A stretch of DNA of 64,000 bases from JAHEJE01 sp965216335 (GCA_965216335.1 OZ244154.1:186001-250000), one strand, 5' to 3'. Shown: positions 16,774-25,660, counted from the stretch's first letter. The notes: generated by a model from the sequence alone, not told the origin. Numbers and translations: made by a program.

Positions 16774-16931
16774 ACTTAGCCCATCACCCCGGAAATTTCA
16801 AACTCTTTGTCGGCTTTGACGGCCGGGCTCGCATCTATCGGCCCGGCCTCGGCTGGCGCTTCGCGAGCCCTGTCGAGCGAATTCTCGGTCAACGGCCTTC
16901 GTTCCGCTTGGAGGGGTTTCGCGATGAGTAG
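16770..16931 (+). CDS. 53-residue micro-gene overlapping the Toprim gene
   Basis: ATG at 16770 with GAAGGA about ten bases upstream. The peptide includes FKLFVGFDGRARIYRPGLGW, a plausible beta-hairpin, and ends RLEGFRDE. Its 3' end overlaps the start of the Toprim-type gene by 8 bases (16924-16931). Function unknown. The overlaps at both ends and the third-position GC pattern support translation. Confidence 0.6.
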   Translation: MNLAHHPGNFKLFVGFDGRARIYRPGLGWRFASPVERILGQRPSFRLEGFRDE

Positions 16932-17847
16932 CGTGATGCTGGAGAAATTCATCGACCATCAATTTCGCAAAGCCAGCCTTGACCGGATTGCTCAGGCCAA
17001 CGCGATCATCGAGGAGTATTCGTCGGACGGGCTGACCCTGACGCTTCGCCAGTTGTATTACCAGTTCGTCGCGCGCGGCATCATCGAGAATACCGAGCGC
17101 AGCTACAAGAAGCTCGGCAGCCTCGTATCGAAGGCGCGTGAGGCCGGGCATGTTCCCTGGGATGCAATCGAGGATCGGGGCAGAAAGGCGCTCAAGGTTC
17201 GCGGCGAAAGCGACCCCAGGGACGTTGTGCATGGCCTGGAATCGCAGATTGTTATCGACCCGTGGGATGAGCAGAAAGCCTATCCCGAAGTGTGGATTGA
17301 AAAGGATGCCCTTGTAGGAACCATAGAGCGCGTCTGCCACGAGTATCGCGTCACCTACATGGCCTGCCGTGGGTATCTGTCGGCATCGGAGGCGTGGCGG
17401 GCCGGGCAGCGGTTCAATCGGGCTGTGATGCGCGGCAAGAAGCCGTTGATCATTCATCTTGGCGACCATGACCCATCCGGTCTGGATATGACCAGGGACA
17501 ACGAGGCGCGCTCGTCATTGTTTTCCCGGTTCGACGTGCCGGTGCGGCGCATCGCTCTCAACATGGACCAGGTGGAGGAATTCAAGCCACCACCCAACCC
17601 GGCCAAGATCACCGACACCCGCGCCGGTGAATACATCCGGCTGCATGGTGGCAGCTCGTGGGAGCTGGATGCGTTGGAGCCGCGCACTTTGGCTGACCTG
17701 GTTCGTCATGAATTGGATGCCTGCATTTCCGACCGAACCGCATGGAAGCAGGTCGCTGACAGGGAGGAAGCAGCCAAGACCCATTTGGGCCAACTGTATG
17801 AGCGCTGGGATGACATTGTAGACCTGCTGGAGGTGTACAATGGGTGA
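16924..17847 (+). CDS. Toprim-type protein resembling topoisomerase VI A/Spo11 C-terminal domain
   Basis: Protein of 307 aa. The N-terminal part contains TLRQLYYQFVARGIIENTERSYKKL, which resembles the winged helix of Spo11/TopoVI-A with a double Tyr. The centre has YPEVWIEKDAL (Toprim Glu) and GYLSASEAW, then IIHLGDHDPSGLDM (the Asp-x-Asp metal motif). Such proteins occur in phages and in bacterial clusters. They may nick or cleave DNA, but no activity can be asserted here. ATG 16924 with GGAGG upstream is preferred to the longer ORF from 16807. Confidence 0.8.
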   Translation: MSSVMLEKFIDHQFRKASLDRIAQANAIIEEYSSDGLTLTLRQLYYQFVARGIIENTERSYKKLGSLVSKAREAGHVPWDAIEDRGRKALKVRGESDPRDVVHGLESQIVIDPWDEQKAYPEVWIEKDALVGTIERVCHEYRVTYMACRGYLSASEAWRAGQRFNRAVMRGKKPLIIHLGDHDPSGLDMTRDNEARSSLFSRFDVPVRRIALNMDQVEEFKPPPNPAKITDTRAGEYIRLHGGSSWELDALEPRTLADLVRHELDACISDRTAWKQVADREEAAKTHLGQLYERWDDIVDLLEVYNG

Positions 17848-18370
17848 GGCTACGCCAAAGACAAACCAGCTGACACATCACCGTGCTCGCGAGCTACTGC
17901 GCTACGACCCTGAGACTGGCGAACTGCGCTGGCGTGTGACAAGACCCGGCTGCAAGGCTGGCGAACTGGCCGGCACGATGACCAGTGATGGCTATAGACA
18001 GATCGAAATTGACGGCGTCTTTTATCGGTCGCATCGGTTGGCCTGGCTGGTTGTGACAGGCCGCTGGCCGAGGTCAATGATGGACCACATCAACGGTGTT
18101 CGGCACGATAATAGCTGGTCGAACCTGCGGGAAGCCACACCGTCAGAGAATGCCCGCAATCGCCGTCCATGTCGCCGCAACCGGTCGGGGCATGTTGGCG
18201 TGTATCAGAGCAGACGCGCTGACACATGGCACGCTCGCATTGGCCTGGATGGCCGGCAACGGAACCTGGGCACCTTCAAGAGCAAGGAAGATGCTGTGTC
18301 AGCCCGGCAAGCTGCTGAACGCCGGTACTGGGGTCGTTGGGCACCTAGCTGGAAGCGCTGCGATGGCTAG
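17840..18370 (+). CDS. HNH endonuclease with C-terminal AP2 domain
   Basis: Protein of 176 aa. The HNH part has RSHRLAWLVVTGRWP followed by MDHINGVRHDNSWSNLREAT, with the conserved His, Asn and His-like positions. A basic linker (RNRRPCRRNRSG) leads to an AP2-type DNA-binding domain (HVGVYQSRRADTWHARIGL...NLGTFKSKEDA). Free-standing phage genes of this type are usually homing endonucleases. It overlaps the Toprim gene by 8 bases and the Rep gene by 8 bases, so it has entered the operon without breaking it. Confidence 0.9.
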   Translation: MGEATPKTNQLTHHRARELLRYDPETGELRWRVTRPGCKAGELAGTMTSDGYRQIEIDGVFYRSHRLAWLVVTGRWPRSMMDHINGVRHDNSWSNLREATPSENARNRRPCRRNRSGHVGVYQSRRADTWHARIGLDGRQRNLGTFKSKEDAVSARQAAERRYWGRWAPSWKRCDG

Positions 18371-19100
18371 GCACAATCGGAAGGGCCGCTCAAAGAGCGG
18401 CGGGCGCTTTGTTCGGCTTGATCACTACATGTTGAAATCAGAGGCTTGGAAGCATCTCAGCCCGACGGCCTGCAAAGTTCTGGTTGATGTGTGGCGGCGC
18501 CATGATGGCACGAACAACGGATTCATCGCCTACAGCGTTCGTGAGGCAGCAGACATTGGGGTCGCTCGCAGCCCTGCATCGCGCGCGCTTCTGGAGCTTC
18601 AAGAACTCGGCTTTCTCAAGTGCTCACAGCTGTCCGGCTTCGATCAAAAACGCATGGCGCGAACCTGGGCACTCACTGCCGAAGCGACCAGCAACGCACC
18701 GCCAGCGCGCGACTTTCAGAAGTGGAGGAATTCAAAACATAGTCCCTCTGGGGGGACACATAGTCCCTCTAGGGGGACTGTAACGCCAAAGTGTCGCACC
18801 GAAGGCAAAGCTACAGTCCCTGTGGGGGGACTGTACGGCCAAAAAACCACCCCCCATAGTCCCTCTGGGGGGACACTTATAGAATCTACCATAGGGCTTG
18901 GCCGGAGCCATTCAACAGCTCAAGGCCAAAAGCCCTATGGCCATTCTCATGCACAGTTGGCCTCACGCTTCGGAGATGACGGCTGGCCTGTGCTCACAGC
19001 CATATCTCCGGACCTGGTTGACAAACTGGCTGAGAAGCTCAGCGCAAATACGCTGACAAACGCAGACCTGGACGCTGCAAGGCAAGAGGCTGGTTTGTGA
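18363..19100 (+). CDS. Phage replication protein with winged-helix N-terminus and internal iterons
   Basis: Protein of 245 aa. The first 100 residues form a winged helix (LSPTACKVLVDVWRRHDG...REAADIGVARSPASRALLELQELGFLK). The middle holds repeated HSPSGGT / HSPSRGT / VPVGGL / HSPSGGT encoded by four DNA iterons. The C-terminal 60 residues are helical. A replication initiator carrying its own origin is the best reading, analogous to lambda O. ATG 18363 overlaps the HNH stop by 8 bases; a longer in-frame version from 18096 is a shadow of the HNH gene. Confidence 0.75.
   Translation: MARHNRKGRSKSGGRFVRLDHYMLKSEAWKHLSPTACKVLVDVWRRHDGTNNGFIAYSVREAADIGVARSPASRALLELQELGFLKCSQLSGFDQKRMARTWALTAEATSNAPPARDFQKWRNSKHSPSGGTHSPSRGTVTPKCRTEGKATVPVGGLYGQKTTPHSPSGGTLIESTIGLGRSHSTAQGQKPYGHSHAQLASRFGDDGWPVLTAISPDLVDKLAEKLSANTLTNADLDAARQEAGL
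18741..18874. repeat. Four 17-bp iterons inside the replication gene (candidate origin)
   Basis: AGTCCCTSTRGGGGGAC occurs at 18741-18757, 18762-18778, 18815-18831 and 18858-18874, all in the same orientation. Each has internal dyad symmetry (AGTCCC/GGGAC). An A-run follows the third copy. DNA conservation is stronger than needed for the encoded peptide, pointing to a protein-binding site rather than a coding repeat. Confidence 0.75.
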
Positions 19101-19492
19101 TGGCCGGTCGTGATCAGAGAATCCGCATGGCTGCTTGGCAGTGTCAGCAGGACGAGGTTGAGGCCATGGAGGCTATGGAACGGTGGCAAAAGTCTGTAGC
19201 AAAGTTGGCTGCGCTTGCGCAGGGTTGCTCTGGGGAAAATGATCCGCATCTAACCAAACTGGCAGAGCTTCAAACTGCATGTGAAGCGCGCGACATTCGC
19301 GTAAGTGCTGACAACACGGTGGCCGAGCGTGATGCCGCAGCGCTCATCGGGAAATCAGTGCCGACCTTGCGCAGGTGGCGCAACGAAGGCCCTCGCATTC
19401 CCTTTGGCAGGCGGCAGGGCAGCATTCTGTATCGCCTTCGGGATATTGCCGCATACCTTTCAGACGCGGATGCTAGCGGTGATTTTTCATAA
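19100..19492 (+). CDS. Helix-turn-helix protein, late in the replication operon
   Basis: Protein of about 130 aa starting in the TGATG overlap with the Rep gene. The N-terminal half is Met/Gln/Glu-rich and helical. The C-terminal half is a MerR/AlpA-like HTH (AALIGKSVPTLRRWRNEGPR...SILYRLRDIAAYLSD). It could be a second regulator, or a small terminase-like DNA-binding protein given its position just before the capsid gene; the former is more likely because a P27-type small terminase is found elsewhere. Confidence 0.75.
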   Translation: MAGRDQRIRMAAWQCQQDEVEAMEAMERWQKSVAKLAALAQGCSGENDPHLTKLAELQTACEARDIRVSADNTVAERDAAALIGKSVPTLRRWRNEGPRIPFGRRQGSILYRLRDIAAYLSDADASGDFS

Positions 19493-19593
19493 TTCAGGGT
19501 GCTCAAAAGCGCTCATTTGCGCTCATTCGTGCCTAGAGAGCTGGGCCTTCCTGGGAAACAATCAGTGCAGGTTCAACGCTTTCAGGTGAAAAC

Positions 19594-20616
19594 ATGCGCT
19601 TACAAACCGAAACTCCGATGGTCAACTTCGCTCGCACAATCATCGCGTGCGCGGCGGCAGATTGGGACAATCGAAATGCCCTTGAGATCGCCTCACATCG
19701 ATGGGGAAGCACATCGGCGCCGGCCAGCTTCATCCGTGCCGCGGTTCAGGGCGGTGGCACCGGGACATGGGGGTCCGAGCTGGTCGAAGAACACAGACGT
19801 GCAGGCACCGAATTTTTCGACGCGGTGCGCGAAGCGTCCATCGTCGGCAGAATTGGTTCACTCCGGCGGGTGCCGCTCCGTGTTCCACTGGTCAGCGCCA
19901 CCGGCAGTTCGGCGGCTTTCTGGACCGGCGAGGGCAAGGCACGGCCTGTCACGTCATCGACATTCTCAAGGGCAAGTCTCGACTCGCTCATACTGTCGGC
20001 CGTCGTGGTCGTGACGAAAGAGCTGCTGGCGTCGAGCGACCCCGCCGCAGAGACAGCCATTCGTCGTGACATGCTAAGGGCAGCCGTCGAAGGGATGGAT
20101 CGGCAATTCATCGATCCCGCCATTTCCGGTGTGGCCGGCATCTCTCCGGCATCCGTCACCAACGGCATAACGCCGATTGCGGCAACGGCTGACCCCGCCG
20201 CGGACTTGAAGGCATTGATTGCTGATTTCTCGGGTGATCTGGCGACGGCGGCGTTCGTCACCACACCAGAGCTTGGCGCTGCGTTGTCGGGAGCCGAGCG
20301 GCCATACGTTGGCGCTCGCGGTGGCGAATTGCTCGGCGTCGAGTGTGTGACCTCTCGTTATGTTCCAGCAGGAATTATCGCTCTTGTTGATGCTGCAAGC
20401 ATTGCCTTGGGCGAGGGCGATGCGAGTTTCATGAGTTCGGGACAAGGGACAGTCGAAATGGAGGACGCGCCGATAGGTGACGCCACCACCGGCACTGGGA
20501 CAACCTTAGTGAGCATGTTTCAGAACCGGCTCGAAGGCATCAAGCTTCAAAGGGAAATTAACTGGCAGCGGGTTCGTGCAGGCGCGGTCTCACTGATCAC
20601 CGGCGCGAGTTACTAG
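19594..20616 (+). CDS. Phage major capsid protein (HK97 fold)
   Basis: Protein of 340 aa. Family-like features are SLRRVPLRVPLVSATGSSAAFWTGEGKA, LSAVVVVTKELLASS, the segment ATAAFVTTPELGAALSG and the end EINWQRVRAGAVSLITG. It lacks the long N-terminal scaffold (delta) domain of HK97 gp5, and no prohead protease gene is adjacent, so maturation must differ or be supplied in trans. The portal gene follows after 2 bases. Capsid before portal is the reverse of the common order. Confidence 0.85.
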   Translation: MRLQTETPMVNFARTIIACAAADWDNRNALEIASHRWGSTSAPASFIRAAVQGGGTGTWGSELVEEHRRAGTEFFDAVREASIVGRIGSLRRVPLRVPLVSATGSSAAFWTGEGKARPVTSSTFSRASLDSLILSAVVVVTKELLASSDPAAETAIRRDMLRAAVEGMDRQFIDPAISGVAGISPASVTNGITPIAATADPAADLKALIADFSGDLATAAFVTTPELGAALSGAERPYVGARGGELLGVECVTSRYVPAGIIALVDAASIALGEGDASFMSSGQGTVEMEDAPIGDATTGTGTTLVSMFQNRLEGIKLQREINWQRVRAGAVSLITGASY

Positions 20617-20618
20617 CC

Positions 20619-21941
20619 ATGCGTTGGTTCGGTTTGGGAGCAAAGAAAGCCAAGGTTGAAAAGGCGCTCAGTCAGCCTACCAGCCGTGGCGGTTGGCTGC
20701 CGGTCATCCGGGAATCGTATGCCGGTGCCTGGCAGCAGAATGTCACCGTGGACCGGGACACAGCGCTTACCTATTTCGCGGTGTTCTCCTGCATGACGCT
20801 GATTGCATCCGACGTGGCCAAGCTCGGCCTGCGGCTGCTGACGCTCGATCAAAACGGGATATGGGTTGAGGCCACCAGCCCGGCTCATTCACCGGTGCTG
20901 CGAAAGCCGAACTCGATCCAGAACCGGATCCAGTTCTGGGATCACTACATGCTATCAAAGCTCTCGGCCGGTAACGTGTACGTTCTGAAAGGGCGCGACA
21001 ACCGCAACGTTGTCACCAGTCTGCACATCCTCGACCCGCACCGGGTGCAGCCGCTGGTTTCGCCACAAGGCGAAGTGTTCTACCGGCTCTCGACGGACAA
21101 CATGGCTGGCATCGAGGATGAAACCACCGTTCCTGCCAGCGAAATCATCCATGACCGGATGAACACGCTCTACCACCCTCTCGTTGGCCTTTCGCCTCTT
21201 GCTGCTGCCGGCGTTGCAGCGATGCAAGGCGCGACGATCCAAAGCGACAGCACCAACTTCTTTGCCAACCGTGGCGTTCCTGGCGGTGTGCTGTCGGCTC
21301 CTGGCGCGATCTCAGACGAAACGGCCACGCGCCTCAAGACGTATTGGGAAACCGAATTCAAGGGCGAGAACGCTGGCAGGATCGCCGTTTTGGGCGATGG
21401 CCTCGCATTCGTGCCCATGCGCGCCACCGCCGTAGACTCACAGCTTGTCGAGCAGCTCAAGTGGACGGCTGACATCGTGTGTTCGGTATTCCATGTCCCG
21501 CCATACAAGATCGGCATCGGCGAAATGCCGAAGTACGACAACATTCAGTCCCTGAATACCGAGTACTACAGCCAGGCCCTGCAATCTCTCATAGAAGCCG
21601 CAGAACTGGCGCTGGACGAGGGCTTGAACCTGCCAGAGGGCACGCGCACCCAATTCAACATTGACGACCTCCTGCGCATGGACAGCGTGTCCCAGATGGA
21701 ATTCCTCAAGCAAGGCGTCGGTGCCGGCATCATGGCCCCGAATGAAGGTCGCAAACGGGTTGGCCTGGGGCCTGTGGCTGGTGGGGATTCTCCTTACCTT
21801 CAAGAGCAGAACTACAGCCTGGAAGCCCTCAGCAAGCGCGATGCGCTGCCACCCGCCACGCCTGCAAAGCAACGCAAGGCTACCCGTAAGCGTACAGCAA
21901 AGAAGGCGCCAGCAAAGCAAACTCGAAAGGTGAAGAAATGA
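20619..21941 (+). CDS. Phage portal protein (HK97 family)
   Basis: Protein of 440 aa. Portal hallmarks: TYFAVFSCMTLIASDVAKLG, SPVLRKPNSIQNRIQFWDHY, IHDRMNTLYHPLVGLSPLAAA, VFHVPPYKIGIGEMPKYDN and NEGRKRVGLGPVAGGD. The portal forms the dodecameric DNA gate at one capsid vertex. The end is a strongly basic Lys/Arg/Ala tail (residues about 415-440), unusual for portals, which might contact DNA. It overlaps the next gene by an ATGA. Confidence 0.93.
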   Translation: MRWFGLGAKKAKVEKALSQPTSRGGWLPVIRESYAGAWQQNVTVDRDTALTYFAVFSCMTLIASDVAKLGLRLLTLDQNGIWVEATSPAHSPVLRKPNSIQNRIQFWDHYMLSKLSAGNVYVLKGRDNRNVVTSLHILDPHRVQPLVSPQGEVFYRLSTDNMAGIEDETTVPASEIIHDRMNTLYHPLVGLSPLAAAGVAAMQGATIQSDSTNFFANRGVPGGVLSAPGAISDETATRLKTYWETEFKGENAGRIAVLGDGLAFVPMRATAVDSQLVEQLKWTADIVCSVFHVPPYKIGIGEMPKYDNIQSLNTEYYSQALQSLIEAAELALDEGLNLPEGTRTQFNIDDLLRMDSVSQMEFLKQGVGAGIMAPNEGRKRVGLGPVAGGDSPYLQEQNYSLEALSKRDALPPATPAKQRKATRKRTAKKAPAKQTRKVKK

Positions 21942-22345
21942 ACGAACTCGAAGTGCTCGAAACCCTGCAACGTGCATCCGAATGCATTGATTATCTGGAA
22001 GGCCGAGTAGCCGCGCTTGAGGATAAAACCCCAATCACGGCAGAGGTGGCGGTGTCGTCTGTACCACAGGTCGATGCCAGCGGCTTATCAGAGCTGGATC
22101 GTCAGATCGTCATAGCTTCTATCTGGCACGTGATCGAACATCAAACCGGACTGCGAGCACTCAAACATGCCGGATGCTTTCTCACAAACGACGGCGATTT
22201 CATGATGCTCTGGATCGTTGGCCATGACGGCTTTGACGACATGCTCGGCGTCGAATTGCCGTTCAAGTTTGACCCGGCAACGTTTGATCGCCGCGAATGG
22301 GCCAAGATGATCATCGCCAACGACGCCCCTTTATCCGTGCAATGA
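21938..22345 (+). CDS. Unknown protein after the portal
   Basis: Protein of 135 aa. An N-terminal helix (ELEVLETLQRASECIDYLEGRVAALED) likely forms a coiled coil. The remainder has a mixed fold with LWIVGHDGFDDMLGVELPFKFDP. I do not recognise the family. It is translated from an ATGA overlap with the portal, so a structural or assembly role, such as a head completion protein, is possible but not shown. Confidence 0.6.
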   Translation: MNELEVLETLQRASECIDYLEGRVAALEDKTPITAEVAVSSVPQVDASGLSELDRQIVIASIWHVIEHQTGLRALKHAGCFLTNDGDFMMLWIVGHDGFDDMLGVELPFKFDPATFDRREWAKMIIANDAPLSVQ

Positions 22346-22475
22346 CCCGGGGGTGGTTGCCAAGGAAAAGCGCGATGGCCCCCAAACCCGCAGCCGAGCA
22401 TCATTTGCACACAGATCAAAAATCAAAGGGGGGTACGGGTATAATCAAAAGTTATGCAATAAAGGAATTGAATAC

Positions 22476-22802
22476 ATGAAACCTATCAAACTCAAATGGT
22501 CACAGGGCGAGCACGAGTTTGCACTCAACTTGTCGGAATTGCGTGCCCTTGAGGATGCGGTTGATGCCGGGTTCTGCGCCATTCACCAGCGCTTTGAATA
22601 TGCCGTTTGGTCTACGAACGATGTCATTGAGACTCTTCGCCTGGCGCTGATTGGCGGCGGCATGGAGGCGGCGGAAGCCATGAAGATTGTCCAGCGGGCG
22701 GTAACCGAACAGCCGATACTGGAGCCTGCCACGGTCGCCCAGAAGGTCATGCGGGTGTGCATGACTGGCAGCCTGACCCTTCCCGACGATGAGGCCGCGT
22801 AA
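22476..22802 (+). CDS. Gene-transfer-agent-family tail assembly chaperone
   Basis: Protein of 108 aa. The pattern IKLKWSQGEHEFALNLSELRALEDAVDAG, then TNDVIETLRLALIGGG and VMRVCMTGSL, matches the small GTA-type protein found just before tape-measure genes in alphaproteobacterial phages and GTAs. ATG 22476 has AAGGA upstream; the ORF extension to 22353 is not credible. Its stop overlaps the tape-measure ATG (TAATG). Confidence 0.82.
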   Translation: MKPIKLKWSQGEHEFALNLSELRALEDAVDAGFCAIHQRFEYAVWSTNDVIETLRLALIGGGMEAAEAMKIVQRAVTEQPILEPATVAQKVMRVCMTGSLTLPDDEAA

Positions 22803-25219
22803 TGCCCGATCAAGCGGACCTTCAAGCCGATGTCGGCATCACGTTAAACAAGCTGATCCGGCAGCTTGCCCAGGCCGAAGCGCGAATGAACGCGACGGCC
22901 AAGAAGTTCGAAAGCGATTTCGACAAGGCCAACAAGAACGTGGTCCGAGGCTTCAAGCGCACCAGCGCGGCTGCCGGTCAGATGGGATCATCGATCTCGC
23001 GACTGTCCGGTCAGCAAAGGTTCTTGATCACCAACACCTCGAATCAGATCGGCGATCTTGCTGTCCAGCTTTCGTCAGGCACCAGTGCAGCACGGGCTTT
23101 TGGGCAGCAGTTGCCGCAACTATTGGGTGCCTTGGGGCCGCTTGGCGCCATCCTGGGCACGGTCGCGGCCATCGGTATTCCAGTCGGTGCGGCCCTATTC
23201 AGCATGGCGGGCAGTAGTGAAGACGCGGCCACAAGCGCCAAGACATTGGCCAAGGAAGTCGATGAACTTGAGACGGCCGTTTCCGAATACATCACAGCGT
23301 CTGACGCGGCGGCGGCATCAACCAGTGACCTGCGAGCGAAATACGGCGAGGCTGCCACCGAGGCGCGCCAACTCTTGAAGGTAAACAAAGAATTGGCGAG
23401 AGCGAATGCGCTGGCCGAACTCGGTGAGGCCGTTGACGCCATTTCAGGCCGATTTGGTCAGTTCACCACCGAACAGATTGACCGCCTCTCACAGATCGAC
23501 CAACGCCTGCAAGAGCTGCGCACGGACGGTATCGATCCGGGCGGCAACCTGCTTGATCAGCGCATCGAATTCACCAACCTGACCGACCAGCGAAACGCCC
23601 TGGGCGGCGTCATCACGGTTGTCGCCGAGCTTGAACAACGGTTCAGCGTAACCCGTGTTGAGGCGCTGGAACTCGCCCGGGCGTTGGCCGACCTGCGGAA
23701 TGCGCAAGGTCCTGAGCAGGTTGCTGCTGCGCTGGAGCGGATGCGCTCGAAGTTCGTGCAGATCGTCGGCAGCATCTCCGAAATGACCGCCGAGCAGCGG
23801 GAGTTTCTGCAGGAAGCCATTGGAACAGAAAAACAGGCCGCATTGCTCAATGCCACGCTGGCAAACACGCCAGGCGCACTGAATGCGGCAGCTGCATCGG
23901 CTGCCAATCTTGCCAACGAAATTGGGCGGGCCGCGGATAATGCTGCGGCGTTGGTCAGTTCAGGGCTATCAGCACTGCAACAAAGCGAAATCGATCTTCA
24001 GTTCAAAGGCGATCCGGTTGGCAGGGCAGCCGCAAGGGCAGCTGCGGCTTTCGACCGGAAAAGTGGTTTTGGCAGTAGCAGCCTGCCGGACGGGCTGACA
24101 GAACAACTCAAGAAACAACGGCAAGCGTTTATCGACGCGGCAACAGCGACGGAACAAAACCGCCAAGAGCTAATCGCATGGACCAAGGCTCAGGCGGAAG
24201 CCCAGAAGACAGCAAACGGCAGGCGTCGTGGCGGATCGCGCCGGCGTCGGTCATCTGGCGGTGGCGGCTCTGCCACTCGCGCCAACGGCTTCGACAACGC
24301 CGTCCAACGCATTCAGCAGCGCACAGCAGCCATCCAGGCCGAAACGGCGGCTATGCAGACGCTCAACCCGCTGGTTGACGACTACGGCTTTGCAGTCGCT
24401 AAAACGAGGATCGAACAAGAGTTGCTGCAACAGGCGCAGCAAGCCGGACTTGCCATCACACCGGAACTCAAAGCTCAGATCGAACAGCTCGCGCAGGCGT
24501 ACGCCCAGGCCGAGGCCGGCGCCAAACAGCTGGCCGATGGACAGCAGAAAGCGCAGGAGATTGCCAGTTTTGCCAAAGGCGAAATCGGCACATTCATCCG
24601 TGACCTTCGCGACGGCGCCAGCCTGGCCGATGCGGCGTCTGCGGCGTTTGGTCGATTGGGTGACAAGTTCCTTGACCTGGCGCTTGACGCGGCATTCTCG
24701 ACAAATGCGCTCGGCGCGTTTTTCGGCGCCCTGGGCAGCTTTGGGTCGGGTGGCAGCGGCGGGTTCAATCTGCTGGGCTTCCTGGGCCTCAAGGGCGGCG
24801 GAAAGGTGCCTGGGCTGGCCAATGGCGGGCAGGTGGTCACAGCGGCTTCTGGCGGGTTCGTGTCCGGTCCTGGCGGGCCACGCGACGACAGGGTGCCGGC
24901 GTTGCTATCGGACGGTGAGTATGTCGTCAACGCCAGGGCAACTAAAGCCAACCTGCCATTGCTGGAGGCGATCAATGCGGGGCAACTGGCAAAGCTGGCC
25001 GATGGCGGGCTGATCTCCAATGTGAACGCGACGCTGGCGGCGGCGAACCAGAGTATCGGGGCGGCGCGGCAGCCACAGATCAATGTGGCGGCGCCGAACG
25101 TGATCGTCCAGCCGCCCGAGGTCGCTGTGCTTGACAATGAGGAAAGGTTCTATGACCGGCTGTCATCGGCCAGAGGTGAAGCGATCATTGTCGATATTGG
25201 GCAAAAGAACAGCAGCTGA
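22802..25219 (+). CDS. Phage tail tape measure protein
   Basis: Protein of 805 aa. The N-terminus is coiled-coil (LIRQLAQAEARMNATAKKFESDFDKA). A hydrophobic block follows (LLGALGPLGAILGTVAAIGIPVGAALF), then long Ala/Gln-rich helices. Near the end are a Gly-rich linker and the signature VPALLSDGEYVVNARATKANLPLLEAIN. Tape measure proteins set tail length; 805 aa predicts a tail of roughly 120 nm by the usual rule. A tape measure implies a siphovirus-type tail, yet no major tail gene is visible. Confidence 0.92.
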   Translation: MPDQADLQADVGITLNKLIRQLAQAEARMNATAKKFESDFDKANKNVVRGFKRTSAAAGQMGSSISRLSGQQRFLITNTSNQIGDLAVQLSSGTSAARAFGQQLPQLLGALGPLGAILGTVAAIGIPVGAALFSMAGSSEDAATSAKTLAKEVDELETAVSEYITASDAAAASTSDLRAKYGEAATEARQLLKVNKELARANALAELGEAVDAISGRFGQFTTEQIDRLSQIDQRLQELRTDGIDPGGNLLDQRIEFTNLTDQRNALGGVITVVAELEQRFSVTRVEALELARALADLRNAQGPEQVAAALERMRSKFVQIVGSISEMTAEQREFLQEAIGTEKQAALLNATLANTPGALNAAAASAANLANEIGRAADNAAALVSSGLSALQQSEIDLQFKGDPVGRAAARAAAAFDRKSGFGSSSLPDGLTEQLKKQRQAFIDAATATEQNRQELIAWTKAQAEAQKTANGRRRGGSRRRRSSGGGGSATRANGFDNAVQRIQQRTAAIQAETAAMQTLNPLVDDYGFAVAKTRIEQELLQQAQQAGLAITPELKAQIEQLAQAYAQAEAGAKQLADGQQKAQEIASFAKGEIGTFIRDLRDGASLADAASAAFGRLGDKFLDLALDAAFSTNALGAFFGALGSFGSGGSGGFNLLGFLGLKGGGKVPGLANGGQVVTAASGGFVSGPGGPRDDRVPALLSDGEYVVNARATKANLPLLEAINAGQLAKLADGGLISNVNATLAAANQSIGAARQPQINVAAPNVIVQPPEVAVLDNEERFYDRLSSARGEAIIVDIGQKNSS

Positions 25220-25222
25220 GCC

Positions 25223-25660
25223 ATGGTCGATTCTGCGAAGCTACATGCCAAGTTCCAGCGCGTACCGCAGTTGGTTGCCCAGGAGGCTGGCGACCAATTG
25301 GAAAAGGAAGCCGCGCGCCTGGTTGCTACGATCCGTTCGTTGCTACTCGACTATCGCGACGACATCGAGGTCGGATGGACCTTTGGCGATGCCCCGAAAG
25401 GCACGTTGAAGATCGGAACCTTTCGCGGCAAACAATTCGGCAAACTGGCCGTGACAGTATTCGCCGACGGCAAGAACGGCATCAACGCCAGGTGGCCAGA
25501 GTTTGGGACCGCACCACGCTTCACCAGAGCGGGCGCAGGCCGTGGCCAGATCATCCCAACACCTTTCTTCTTTCCCGGCTATCGGGCGCGCCGGGATGCG
25601 ATCCAGACGAACCTTCGCAGGGCCGTGAAGCGGGGGTTTCAGAAGGCGAGCAGTACTTGA
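25223..25660 (+). CDS. HK97 gp10-like head-tail protein
   Basis: Protein of 145 aa. The ending TRAGAGRGQIIPTPFFFPGYRARRDAIQTNLRRAV, with an earlier RWPEFGTAP, is the pattern of gp10-like phage proteins that sit at the head-tail interface. It starts three bases after the tape-measure stop. In most siphophages this gene lies upstream of the tail tube; here it follows the tape measure. Confidence 0.78.
   Translation: MVDSAKLHAKFQRVPQLVAQEAGDQLEKEAARLVATIRSLLLDYRDDIEVGWTFGDAPKGTLKIGTFRGKQFGKLAVTVFADGKNGINARWPEFGTAPRFTRAGAGRGQIIPTPFFFPGYRARRDAIQTNLRRAVKRGFQKASST

Noticed and set aside
18096..18362. N-terminal extension of the replication protein
   Set aside because: Lies entirely inside the HNH-AP2 gene; ATG 18363 gives the natural start.
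18741..18874. Short CRISPR-like array
   Set aside because: Only four 17-bp units with uneven spacing (21, 53, 43), inside a coding gene, no cas genes; iterons fit better.
19500..19530. Repeated GCGCTCATT before the capsid gene as a cos or pac site
   Set aside because: Two short direct copies only; no further support.
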